Below, piece by piece: positions 22,722 through 33,480 of a DNA stretch of 64,000 nucleotides. The translations under genes were made by a program, and so were the position numbers. Where the stretch lies: assembly GCF_030272615.1 (NCBI RefSeq), contig NC_081410.1:506088442-506152441 (forward strand). Reading direction: 5' to 3'. The stretch's first letter is position 1. Each line of letters opens with the position of its first letter. The notes below the pieces were generated by a model. It was not told the origin of the DNA, searched no databases, and saw nothing but the letters and a program-made list of their open reading frames with translations. This DNA comes from Cryptomeria japonica. Lineage: Eukaryota > Streptophyta > Pinopsida > Cupressales > Cupressaceae.

Positions 22722-23041
22722 TGTTAGAGTAAAGGTTTTAATTTAATCATGTTGATTAAATTACCTTTATTCCTCTCTTAAGATTTCACTTTAGTTTGCA
22801 TTTGTGACATTTAATAATTATATTAATTATTAAATGTCTACCTATTAGGGTTTCTTTTAGGGTTGCACAATATCCTTTTATAAGGATTCATCATTGTAAT
22901 TTATCTCTCTCTCGGATGAATACATTTTTTCAGCTTTCAGAGCACCCTTGCTTGTTTGTCTCCATCTCTTCTTTCTGTGACAGGTTATTTGCATGCAGGT
23001 GATCTTCGGGGTCTGTGAAGTTGGCTTTCTCAACTTCTACA
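22722..23041 (+). repeat. K 3' LTR
   Basis: 320 bases, apparently identical to 20005-20324, followed by the TSD ATGCC. Confidence 0.93.
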
Positions 23042-23046
23042 ATGCC

Positions 23047-24150
23047 GTATGTATTCATGACGCGATATCTGATTGGATCGACACCCTATGTCATCGAGCG
23101 ATTTCTGTGTACTAGGGTGTTAAGATAGTATGGCAGGATACAGGGGATACCATAGGGTACAACTCATTATGCTCACCAAAGATTGGATGTGGCTACTTGG
23201 GGGCCTTCTATTTCATATGACCAGGCATGTGTAGAGTATCGATCATTGGGGCCTCTGGATTGGGATTATCTTCCAGGTGTGATGGATAGTGGGATGACAC
23301 ATGAGTATGCCATGCATTGTACTGTACATTGGTTTCCGAGGCTGACACGTCTGGATGAGATAGAGCCAGTTTTAGATGAGGATGATGAGAGGCTACAACG
23401 TAGAGCTCCTAGATGATGGAGGGATGGTGGGGGGGGGGAGGAGGTGGAGGCAGAGATGATAGCAGAGTTGGAGATGGATATGGAGGAGATGTAGGAGATC
23501 ATGGTGCTGGAGATGATGATGGAGGAGATGATGATGGGGGGGATGGGGGAGATGATGATGGGGGAGATGGTTGAGCAGTGGCCGTGGTAGTGACAGGGAC
23601 CCCAGGAGCTAGCAGTTCTAGATCTGCAAGAGATGTATATACAGATTGGATGGCCTGGGTGGTCAAATGCAGGAGATCAGGTCCAGGGGATCAAGGGCAT
23701 CAGGTCCCAGAGTAGGAGGTTCCCCCGGTTGAGCAGGTACCTATGATAGTATCATGAGCTGAGTAGCCATAGGCAGAGGCACCTTGACGGAACCTCATTA
23801 GGATGTCGTCTCATTAGCAACAAGCTCAGATTATGGACTTATAGGCTCAGGTTCAACAACTAGAGAGTTGACTAGCAGAGAGGGATTCTCAGATGGCCCA
23901 GCTAGAGACTTAGATGGCTTCTCTCATAGTCAAGAGAGATGTAGCTAAGAATAGGTGTTGGCAGGCCGAGGCATAGGTACAATTATCAGGAGAGTCTATT
24001 TCAAGGAAGATTTCCCTGAAGATGATGCGCCAGGGGATTCGAGAGGCTGAGTATTACAGGACCTTATACTTTACTATTGTTCCTGCTGATCGGAGGGCTC
24101 CAAGATTTTCACAACTGAGCAGGAGATTGGGACAGAGCTAGACTGAGAGT
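23047..24150 (+). pseudogene. PMD protein, C-terminal part, antisense inside gypsy D
   Basis: Continues the PMD frame after K: YVFMTRYLIGSTPYVIERFL, then a damaged stretch, then an open part from 23183 with VATWGPSISYDQACVEYRSL and MHCTVHWFPRLTRLDEIEP. A TGA near 23416 ends it. Past the stop, a Gly/Asp-rich run (23430-23580) and a region that reads with stops as a Gln/Glu/Leu-rich coiled coil (about 23820-24000: QVQQLES, MAQLET) suggest the original tail. The PMD plus coiled-coil arrangement matches PMD proteins carried by gypsy elements. Confidence 0.75.
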
Positions 24151-25845
24151 CAAGAAGTGACATGACCACTTCAAAGAGCTCCCCCAGGTGGGGACTCAGG
24201 TATATGGGTACCAGCTGGTGTTACTCTACTTATCACATCAGGACAGAGTTCCACTCCGCATCCTAGTGGTCACACTGATATGGGACATTGATCCATTAAT
24301 GTACACACCTTTTTGTGATGAGATATTGATGATTATCATGATGTATATTTGTGATGTATCTCATATATTTTGTGATATCACTGTATCTTGGACATTGATC
24401 TTGTTTTGATGATATGATATGCAGTCGATCCTATTTGCTCTACATGACCTATGAGATGATGGATGCATTCTATTTGATATATGATTATGCTGTGCAGTTA
24501 CTTTCATGATGTATGCTTTAATTTCTATATGCTTATGAATTCCATATGATGGATATATGATGATGTAGTATTTACATGATGTATGCAAATGCAAATATGT
24601 ATGGTGATGCTTATAAGTGCTATGTGATGTATGTGCAATGAAATGCTTTCTATGTCTATGATACTTTTGTGATTCTCTCATGCATGTTAATATGAGATGG
24701 ATGAAATGCAATGCAACGGTGCTACTTTATATGATTTGAGATTAGATGAATGCCATGCAATGATCTAACTAAATGAATGAATGATTTGATGCTTTATATG
24801 AATGATTCCTTAGTATGCAATGGTTACATGAGATAAACTAACTTATCATGCAAGATGAATGAATTGATTATTTTTGCTATTGTCCAATGTACTCAATCAC
24901 GTAATAAGAGAGATAACACCATGTTAGTCTTTGGCCTTGGAAAAGATGAGCATTGTGATCCCATGCAGAATGAAATGCAAATCTACTTTAAAATGCAAAT
25001 GCAAAAATGAAATGCAATGCAGTGATCAAACCGGTCATGGAGTCATTGCTTTGTTTCATCATTGAGCCTTTAAAATGTGGGAAGTGAGTGCAAACATCAA
25101 TGGTATAATTGAACCATGATGACTTGAGCACTACTTTCTTGGGTTTTGATATTACAAGTTAGCACAAACATCGAGGTATAATTGAACCAAGATGACCCAA
25201 GTGTTGCTTGCGTAAAATAGGTAGTATTAACCATTTCTTTATGTAAGTCTGAAATGTCTTCCATGATACTTCGATGATCATGTCCTGAGACAACTTTTCA
25301 CATATTAATGATTAATTTACAGATAGTAGACAAGAAAAATATCACGTTCCTTCCTTGTTCCTCTAGTCAAAGACATCCTGAAGTTACTCAGAAAGCATGA
25401 TAGAGAAAATCAAAATAAACTAGTTGAACCATTATTGTTAAAGTGTTAACGTCATTAGTCAAAAGATATCATCCATTGATATGTGTTTTGTCATGTTTAG
25501 ATTGATATGTGATAGTTAATGGTTGACAATGTGATCTTATGTTCAACGTTGGATGTGTCTCAGTTTTTTGCTTGACAAGCATTGTCTAATTGTTGTTCTA
25601 CCTATTTGATTAAGCTCAAAATGATCAAAACTTTTTGCCCCTAGCCAGGTTCAGGATTTTGCCCCTAGCCTAGAAACAAACCTTATTATGATATATACAA
25701 TGATCCAAACCATGACAAGAAATCACCTGGGATGCCTGGGTATGTACAAAGGCTTTATGATGGATATGAACAACGCTGAAGGAAAAGAATGCAAGTGGAA
25801 GAATGCATGAACCAATAGATGGAACAGCTAGCCGACAGATAGCGC
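24151..25845. other. Gypsy D non-coding region between PMD frame and integrase
   Basis: AT-rich with many ATGATGTATG and ATGCAATGAAATGC words and a pair of similar phrases near 25090-25200 (ATTGAACCATGATGAC-like). No supported gene in either strand. Confidence 0.5.
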
Positions 25846-25854
25846 CTGTTTGCT

Positions 25855-26078
25855 AGGTTTTCACCATCTATTTTTATTGCACTTTTTCTCATATTTAATT
25901 TTTTTTTCTCATTGCTTTTCACTATTTTTGTATTTTCTACTTTTTCACTATTTTTTTTTTTGCTTTTTCATTATTTTTGGATTTTCTGCTTTTTCACCAT
26001 TTTTTGATTTTCGTTCTTTTTCACTATTTTTTGATTTTCCTGCTTTTTCATTGTTTTTTGATTTTCTTCTTTTTTAGG
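25855..26078 (-). repeat. 27-base tandem repeats at the end of the D polyprotein
   Basis: About eight imperfect copies of a unit like CTTTTTCACTATTTTTTGAT plus seven bases. Read on the minus strand after the integrase end they encode a Lys/Ser/Asn/Glu-rich 9-residue repeat (KSKNSEKER-like), a plausible basic tail; read on plus they give a spurious Phe-rich frame. Confidence 0.7.
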
Positions 26079-26810
26079 CATAAAACTTCTTCAGATGCAT
26101 GCTATTGATGGGTTCCTCGAGTTGATCCCCATCTTGTGTTGATAGCTGATATACTTCTGACCCAAATACTGCTGTGACCACAAACAAACCTAACCAGTTT
26201 GGTTCAAATTTTCCTTTCTTTTCTTGATCTGACTGGTTTCGTGGATTTTCCTTTAGTACTAGTTCCCCAACTTGAAAGACTCATGGTTTGACCATGTAAT
26301 TATAACTCTGGTACATTCTTTGTTGATATACCTTTAAATGATCAAAGACATTTTGTCTTCATTCATGGATAAATTCTAACTCTTGCAGTCTAGATACTCG
26401 TTGTTCTTCATCTGGGATAAGACCTTTTAATGATACTCGTAGAGAAGGTATCTCTACTTCTATTGACAGTATTGCTTTTGATCCATAAACAAGAGAGAAA
26501 GGTGTGGCACCTATTAGCATGCGAATACTGGTATGGTAGGCCCATAGAGAAGGGTTTAATTGAATATGCAAATCTCTTCCAGCATCATTCACTGTCTTTT
26601 TGAGGATTTTCAAAATAGTTTTGTTTAATGCTTCTGCTTGCCCATTCCCTTGTGGATAGTAGGGTGTGGAAAATCTGTGTTGGATCTTGAATTTCTCACA
26701 TAGCTCTTGTACATCCTGATTCTTGAACAGTCACCCATTATCGGTGATAATGGTCATGGGTATAATTGCCATGTTTTTGTGGTGACTGTTAGGATATCAG
26801 CATTGGGAAA
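26079..26810 (-). pseudogene. Gypsy D integrase, C-terminal part
   Basis: Minus-strand integrase end. Reading down from 26810: IITDNG followed by a stop, FKIQHRFSTPYYPQGNGQAE with the catalytic Glu region, then an open part 26359-26613 with HIQLNPSLWAYHTSIRMLIG and TPFSLVYGSKAILSIEVEIP. After further stops the C-terminal fold reads FQVGELVLKENPRN and EPINSMHLKKFY. The zinc motif and first catalytic Asp are absent: the region between 26810 and the RNase H is only about 100 bases, so a large deletion joins RNase H to the integrase core. Confidence 0.85.
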
Positions 26811-27153
26811 TTCAATTTGCAAAGGATGATCATCTTGAAGCAGTGCCTCAGCTAGTTGGTCTGCAATGACTTGTCCCTTGATAGCTTTTCTACATACTCA
26901 ATATCAAACTCACTTAGAATCATGATCCATCTCCTGTCAATGTTGCCTTGCTAAGCAAATACTTCAATGGATCGATTTTAGCTATCAACTTGATGGAGGG
27001 AGATAGTAGATAGTGTCTTAATTTTTGAGAAGCAAAAACTACCACCAAGCATGCTTTTTCTATTTGGGAATAGTTGAGCTCATATCCCGCTAGTGTTTTG
27101 CTGATGTAGTAGATGGCCCGTTCTTTTCCTTCATTATCCTGTTGTGCGAGCAT
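26811..27153 (-). pseudogene. Gypsy D RNase H, N-terminal part
   Basis: The open part at 26920-27153 reads MLAQQDNEGKERAIYYISKT, ELNYSQIEKACLVVVFASQK and LRHYLLSPSIKLI: the beginning of the gypsy RNase H with the YYISKTL and Glu-containing helix. It then decays with stops and ends about 26820, before the last catalytic Asp. Same frame as the RT. Confidence 0.85.
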
Positions 27154-28146
27154 AACTCCTAATGATACTTAAGTGGTCAATACATAGAGTAATAACGACT
27201 TTCCTGGAATTGGTGACATTAGAACAGTTGGTTGCATGAGATGTGCCTTGATCTTGTTGAATGCGTCCTCACATTGATGGCCTCACTTGAAATGAACATT
27301 TTTATGCAATAGATGAGTAAATGGTTGACATTTATCTGCTAGTTGAGCAAAAAATCTTCTGATTGACTGGAGTCTTCCTTGGAGTGATCTGAGTTGACTT
27401 ATATTCTTGGGAGATGCCATTTCCATGATTGCTTTGACCTTAGCTGGATCTACTTCGATACATCTAGCTAAAATAATGTATCCCAATAGCTTTCCTGAAG
27501 TGACACCAAAGGCACATTTCTTAGGATTTAACCGTAGCTTGTACTGTTCTAACCGGTCAAAGATCTTTTCCAGTATCTCTATATATTCTTCTCTGTTTTA
27601 TGATTTGCCCAAGATGTCATCCACACAGTCTTCCATGAATGTATGCATCATGTCATGAAATATCGTTGCCATAGCTCTCTGATATGTGGCACCTATGTTA
27701 TTTAGCCCAAAAGACACGACGTTCCAGCATAAAGTACCCCACATACATGTGGAAGCTGTCTTTTCTTGATCTTTAGGTGCTATTCTAATCTAATTGTATC
27801 CAGAGAAACCATTCATTGGAGAAAACATGGAGTGTCCAGCTGTTAAATCTACAATGATGTCAATGTTAGGCAAAGGAAAGTCATCCTTTAGACATGCATT
27901 ATTAAGATCTCTGAAGTCTGTGCATACTTTGATACTTTTGTCTAGTTTTGAAACAGGAACGATGTTTGATACCCATTGAGGATATGCTATAGGTTTGATG
28001 AATCGTACATCCAATAATTTCTTTACTTCTGCTTTGACCAAGAGAGCAATATGTGGATGCATCTTTCTTAATTTTTGTTTGACTATTTTGGCTCCTGGAC
28101 TGACATTTAAGTGATGTATAATAAGCTCTAGATCCAATCCTGGCAT
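27154..28146 (-). pseudogene. Gypsy D reverse transcriptase
   Basis: Ty3/gypsy RT. 27790-28146 carries MHPHIALLVKAEVKKLLDV, WVSNIVPVSKLDKSIKVCTD and FRDLNNACLKDDFPLPNID (first catalytic Asp region). The active site at 27616-27627 reads CVDD where YVDD is usual. 27283-27486 is the thumb/connection (SPKNISQLRSLQGRLQSIRR). Stops occur near 27793, 27600 and elsewhere. It would copy the element RNA; this copy cannot. Confidence 0.9.
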
Positions 28147-28311
28147 GTCTGCATATGACTAGGCGAAATTGATTTGCCCTCGTTTGAAGAATTCATTATA
28201 TTGTTTCCTTTCTTCTTTTGACAGAGAAGTTGCTGGATGTAGGATCTTCGGTTGCTCTATTGTCCCAATGTTAACTGCCTCTATTGGTTCAATCAAAATT
28301 GATGACCTTTC

Positions 28312-29211
28312 TTAATAGTACTCAGGTAAAGTGTCAAATCTCCCATCTTCGGGTGCCTCGAGGAGGTTTTCACCATTAGATGCGTCCTTTCTTTTTACTT
28401 TTTCCTGATCTAATGTTGCCAAGAAATGGTTTTCAGCATTAGACCTGATATTGTTTTCTTTAATTTCCTTTTTGCGAGTAGGAGATTTGGCACCCACTTG
28501 ACTGGAAGATGCGTTGCTAAACTTCTTGGTAGAAGTTGTTGTGGGTTCGATTGCATTAAGATATACAGATATGGCATGATCATTCGGAAAGGTATCAATG
28601 ACAGTATGTCCTTCATTTTCCCAATCAATAAGTTTGGGGTGGATTAGAGATAAGGGGTCATCAGGTTGAGATGCTTTGAGAGTATTTAGGGTCATGATTG
28701 AGCTATCAAAGTTTTTGATATGTATGTCAATGTCTAGAATAGTACCCTAATCAGAATGACCTCACATAAGAAGTTCTTGATCTTCCTCAATTAAGTCCAA
28801 GTCAGTCGAATGTGATTCTAATTCAAGTGAACTAGTTCCTAATGTTTTCTCTGCATACGTGTGAACTATATCGACTCCTACATCTTCTTCAAAGCAATTT
28901 TCTTCAGCTGATTCTTCAGAATGATAGGAATCCCATTCCCATTCATCATAATCTGTCTCACTTGTAGCTTGCAATCCACAAATTTGTTCATATAGCTTTT
29001 GATGTGTTTCTTCTATTTGTCTTGCTATATCTTTTCTTCTTTCATATTCAACTTCTTCTGGACTGAGATTGAGTTCTGTCAACTTTACTATTAGCTCTCC
29101 TTGATTAGTACTAGGTTCATGCTTGTTTTGATTGAGAGTTAATGCTTCTTGGGAGGTATCATTGGTTTGTTTCTCTTGTTGATTTGAGGATTGCTTCTTT
29201 TGCCATTTCAT
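28312..29211 (-). pseudogene. Gypsy D linker between G-patch and RT
   Basis: Two open blocks in the RT frame, 28762-29211 and 28312-28695. The first is acidic and Gln/Glu-rich (LSPEEVEYERRKDIARQIEE). The second has LIHPKLIDWENEGHTVIDTF, a segment also found in gypsy H (LVHPKLINWDRQGG at 38864-39100) and typical of Tat/Ogre polyproteins before the RT. No enzymatic domain recognised. Confidence 0.75.
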
Positions 29212-29364
29212 GTTTGTTTGTGCTTGTTGCTTTGCAGATGTTTCTTCCCTTTCAATTGCAAGTTTTTCTTGTCTATTTTCATATTCCTCTTGGTGCTGGT
29301 TAGAGGATGCGTTCTCTAGTAGAGTAACTTGTCCATACCCTAAGCCTGCATTGTTTGTATCTTG

Positions 29365-29739
29365 CTAAGTAGGAGGTTGGATAGGTTCTGAGATACCTTC
29401 TTTTCTTTTTCCTATAGGACCTGTTCCAGTGTATCCCATTTTTTGAAGAATGTTAAATCCTTTTCCATACTTTTCAGTGGGTATTCTCACATTATTGATC
29501 TTTGTTTGGACTTCTTCATCTTTGTATAGCCACTGTAGCACATCTTTGTCTTCTATTTCCTCTGATAAGGTTCCAACACAAACAAATACTCCATCAAATA
29601 TTGGAAGATGTTTCACAATTGGTTGTTGTTTAGAGTTTGATGGTTTTCCATAGGGTTTAGGAGAAAGTGGTAATTGGGATATTGAATATTCTTCGTTCCC
29701 TCGATCTATTAGCTGCATTTGTTTTTCCATACTTGACAA
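29365..29739 (-). pseudogene. Gypsy D G-patch segment
   Basis: Reads DVLQWLYKDEEVQTKINNVR then KYGKGFNILQKMGYTGTGPI and a Gly/Lys-rich end: a G-patch, an RNA-associated glycine motif often found between protease and RT in Tat/Ogre gypsy elements. It is bounded by stops on both sides. Confidence 0.82.
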
Positions 29740-29941
29740 AATTGAGGCAAATGATTTTTATTTAGTTTGTGTGTTTGAAGATGATGCCTCCTTGTTATGA
29801 GGAACAATGACTTCTTGAGCTGGTTTGAGATTACTACAATACTGAATGGATTTGAATCTACCGAGATCAAGATTTCTTGCCCATTGTAGGGAAACTTTAT
29901 GCATTATGATATGTGGATGGAACAACTTGTATGTCATGTAT

Positions 29942-30412
29942 CTAGGGTCTTCCCAGGAGTATGTTATATGATAAGTCCAAGTCTAGAACTTGGCATGCTG
30001 TGTCTTTCTGCAAAGGTCCCACTCTGATGGGAAATATCACAATTCCTTTAGAGGAACGTTCTTTTTCATCATATGCTTTGATGGTGATCTTTTTCGAGGG
30101 ATCAACTGCATCTTTTGAATAACCTATAGCATAGACAAGACTCAATGAGCAAATATTTAAGCCACCTCCGCCATCTATTAGGACACGTTTAACGTGTGTC
30201 TTGTGAATGAGGACTTCAATATGCAAGGGAGTGTTATGGGGATATTGCAAGGACATGTCGTCTTCTTCGGTAAATGATAAGAAGTGAGGGGTTGTGAGGC
30301 GTCCCACCATGGTTTGGAATTGATCTACATCAAGATCTTTGGATACTGTTGTATTCATTAATGCTCTTTCTAAAATTTCTTTGTGTGCAGGTGAAAGCTT
30401 TAAAAGTTCCAA
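29942..30412 (-). pseudogene. Gypsy D aspartic protease
   Basis: Retroviral-type protease with VLIDGGGGLNICSLSLVYAI at the active site; Tat-group proteases usually have D-G-G-[SA]-G in place of D-[ST]-G, so one residue here (G for A/S) is altered. The flap-side sequence IVIFPIRVGP and the C-terminal SYNILLGRP are clear. Starts with MELLKLSPAHKEILERALMN, the usual pre-protease helix. Confidence 0.88.
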
Positions 30413-30421
30413 GATGGATAT

Positions 30422-30870
30422 TTATGTGAGTGTTTTCTGTAATTGATCCACTAGATTGTATTGTTTGGTAGTGGATGACGTGTTAGTTGTAGGACCCAGA
30501 AAAACCACTTTGGCTTTGCTTCGTGTGATGAAATGAGTGGGTTCTTGATGTTGTTGCTCTTTAACCACAATCACATTTACCACATTGTCATATGCATGAG
30601 CATAGTTTACCTTTGCTTTAGCTTTACCATTCTGTCCGATTGATGATTCACCCTTCTCATATTTAGGAAGCAATGTTTTGAAAGCTGTGTGAGATTCATT
30701 TGTTGTATGTCCATCCATAGTTATTATTCCATTATCAATCAAATCTTGGATGACATGTTTTAATCATTGACAAGCATCTGTTTGGTCTCCTTTGTTTCGA
30801 TGGAAATCACAATAATGGTTGTCATTCCACCAAGCAGGTTTTACCTTGGGTTCAAAGTTTCTTTCTTTTG
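30422..30870 (-). pseudogene. Gypsy D gag C-terminus with zinc-knuckle-like motif
   Basis: On the minus strand from 30870: YCDFHRNKGDQTDACQ, a CX2HX4(H to D)X4C variant of the Tat gag zinc motif, then a stop, then LKHVIQDLIDNGIITMDGHT. The remainder (30422-30742) is low complexity (Gln, Thr, Lys). The changed His would weaken zinc binding. Confidence 0.75.
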
Positions 30871-30939
30871 GTAAAGTAATCAATTTTTTTGTGATAAGTA
30901 TTTTTAATGCGGATCTAAGGGGTTCACCAATGTTTGCAA

Positions 30940-32258
30940 ATTATCTTCGAAAGAAATTTTTGATAGTTGCTTTTTGGTGATTGTTGTTTTGCTGAGTTGC
31001 CACTGAGTGATTGGATAAATTAAAAACTGGTTGCTTTGGTTTCACATTGTTGTTATCCACTATCTTATCATTGACGACATTACGATTTCTATTTCAAAAA
31101 TTTGACTTATCATTGTGATTGTTGTTGTTAGTCTTGTCCGGATGGTGAACTCCTTCTTTGAATATTTTCAACTCACCTTTCTTTATCATGGCTTCCTCCA
31201 TTCTAATTCCATTATGAATCATTTTTCCAAAACTTTGATTTCCTTGCATTTTTAAGTAATAACTCATTTGATCATTTAAGTTGTCGATGAATATGTCCAT
31301 TTTTCATACTCTAGCACTGCATGAGGATACCGCGAAGCTAATCATCTCTATCGTTGTAAAAATGTCATGAAAGGTTCTCCACTCTTTTGTTTGGCGTTAC
31401 ATAGGTCTAGAATTGTTACTTCATGTTGTATGTTGTAAGAGTATTGTGAAAAAAACTTATCCACCAATTCCGAGAATGATCTGATTCCAGGTGTAAGTTT
31501 GGAGAACCATTCCATAGCTAGTCCAGTTAAGCTTTTTGGAAATAATCTCATCAAGTAGGTATCCTCATGTGCAAACTCCATACTCATTGCACAAAATTCT
31601 CGTATATGATCTTGGGGGTTAGTGCTTCCATCATATTTTTTTGTATCTAGGAGTTTCAAAACCTATAGGAAATGGTCTCGTGTTTAGGTTTCTGTCGAAT
31701 GGATAAGGACAAATTTCTTGAAGTGAGTATCTTCTAACATTTCCTCTTTGCATATCTTGAATTTGTGTTTGCAGTGTTTGTATTTGTTGTGTGAGAGTTG
31801 TGATAGGATTATCAACATGATTTTTTCTTGCATGACCATGATTTTGTATTCTAGGAGGATCTTGATCTCTTCTTGTGTCATCTCTACCCTTTCTTGTATC
31901 CTCATTGGATTGAGCGTTATTTAGAATTTCTACTTCATCCCTCGTGGGAATGTAAGTTTCCTCATTGGTTCTGGTGTTACTAGGAATTGACATGTCATTG
32001 AGTTTGAGACCAAAAATATCCTTGTATTGTTTGTTATTAAGGGGCGGGGGGGGGCTCATTTCTCTTTTGTGTCAATTTGTTCACATCAAAATCTTGGGGG
32101 AGTTTACCACCAGATTTTGCTAACATTAGGATATATTTTTCTTTTTCTCCCTCCAATATTTTCTGCATAAATTTATCAAATTGAGGAACTTTTTTGATGT
32201 CTCTAACATGTTGTTCTGTTATTTCCTCTTCAACTTGTATTTCATCTTCATGTTCCAT
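30940..32258 (-). pseudogene. Gypsy D gag
   Basis: Gag region in at least three frames. 32037-32258 opens with MEHEDEIQVEEEITEQHVRD (acidic N-terminus). 31631-32059 is Arg/Asn/Gln-rich with a short coiled coil (TTLTQQIQTLQTQIQDMQRG). 31348-31659 is the capsid core, with TNPQDHIREFCAMSMEFAHE and FPKSLTGLAMEWFSKLTPG (Retrotrans_gag family) and QKSGEPFMTFLQR. 31094-31300 continues with MDIFIDNLNDQMSYYLKMQG. Frameshifts near 32045, 31645 and 31320 break it; a G-run at 32041-32055 may be one cause. Confidence 0.85.
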
Positions 32259-32809
32259 GTTTCTATAGTCTTCAGTTATTTCAAACGTTTCTATTTCTAT
32301 TTCTGCAATCTTTCATCTTTGAACCTTGATTAGAACGGGCATACACGTGTTTTGAATGTTTTTGCAAGATTTAAATCTTGCATAATGTGTCGCAATAAGT
32401 GATCAATTGTTGAGGAAATGATCTTGTCAAGTATTTGTTTGTTGGCAAGTTTTTCAATCTTAGTTTTGGAGTGCAGATTTTGTGATTTTGGATATGACCA
32501 AGTTCAATAAGAATGATATATCCTATGAAAGAGAATGAGGTTATTCTGATCAAGCATTGTAGTTTTGTGATTAAAGGATGATAGATCCTTTGTTTGAACG
32601 ATTAGTTTATCAAAGAAAATGTGATGTTGCACTCTAAGGTGTTAGATCTTTAAACTTATTTGAGGTGAATACTTGAGACCTTTGTGTGTCTTGCTCTTGA
32701 ATTTGTTTTGATAGAAGATAACCTGATTGAATGAGCCAAGATGATGACCTAGTCTCTATGTTTGACTGTTTGAGAAATGGGTTGTTTTTATTTTCTAATT
32801 TTGATGTAG

Positions 32810-32960
32810 TTTACCAGAAACGTTGACAAAATGACCAAGAACTCTACTATACTGACTAGAAACATTGACAAACTTACCAGAAAAACTGCTATACTGACCA
32901 GAAACACTGACAGATAGACCAGAAACATTGAGAGATAGACCAGGAACTCTATTTTGCAAT
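32810..32960. repeat. 21-base repeats, cluster 1 (D leader)
   Basis: Imperfect units of the form CTGACCAGAAACAYTGACAR spaced at or near 21 bases (32815-32955). Confidence 0.65.
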
Positions 32961-33139
32961 ACAGTGACTCTAAAGTTCAAATAATGATGTGTAGACTTAG
33001 CAAGTTAAGTGTTTGAACTTAGGAGATTGCAATTTTGACCCAACTTTGTGATTTTCAGACTTAGAATGGATATTTAGACCTAACAAGTACAAACTAGGAG
33101 ATCTAATGCTGCAATATGAGCAATTTGACATTGAACTCA

Positions 33140-33480
33140 CAAGAGTTGTTACTTAGACCAAGGGAGATGACCTTTAGACCAAGAGATCTACTGTTTAGAC
33201 TAATAACTCTACTGTTTAGACCAGGAACTCTGATGTTTATTCTAGGAACTCTACTGTTTAGACTAGAAACTCTAATGTGCTCAACCTTGGAGAGTTAATG
33301 TTGAAATATGAGAAAGTTAACATTTACACCAAGAGATCTGACATTTGGACTGAAAAATGCGATTTTTTGGACCATAGGTGCAACTATTTGGACTAACAGA
33401 GCTAATGTTTGGACTATGAATGTGACTGTTTGGACCGTAGGTGCATCTGTTTGGACTGAAAGAGCTAATCTGCTGTGAAA
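33140..33480. repeat. 21-base repeats, cluster 2 (D leader)
   Basis: Successive units such as TTTAGACTAATAACTCTACTG and TTTAGACCAGGAACTCTGATG follow each other at exactly 21 bases through 33170-33290; a more diverged set continues to 33480. Confidence 0.8.

Larger units (their letters stand above)
20005..23041 (+). mobile_element. K: short gag-only copia element with identical-looking LTRs
   Basis: Compact LTR retrotransposon of 3037 bases. The LTRs at 20005-20324 and 22722-23041 are both 320 bases and I see no difference between them. A perfect TSD ATGCC flanks it (20000-20004 and 23042-23046). A tRNA-Met primer site begins directly after the 5' LTR and the tract TTAAGGGGGGG precedes the 3' LTR. 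The 2.4-kb interior holds one 379-codon frame with a copia-gag-like start and no protease, integrase, RT or RNase H, so it would need enzymes from another copia. It is the youngest datable insertion in the window. Confidence 0.93.

Noticed and set aside
33116-33298. Short Leu/Arg-rich repeat protein in the D leader
   Set aside because: Produced by 21-base repeats, which keep one frame open by periodicity.
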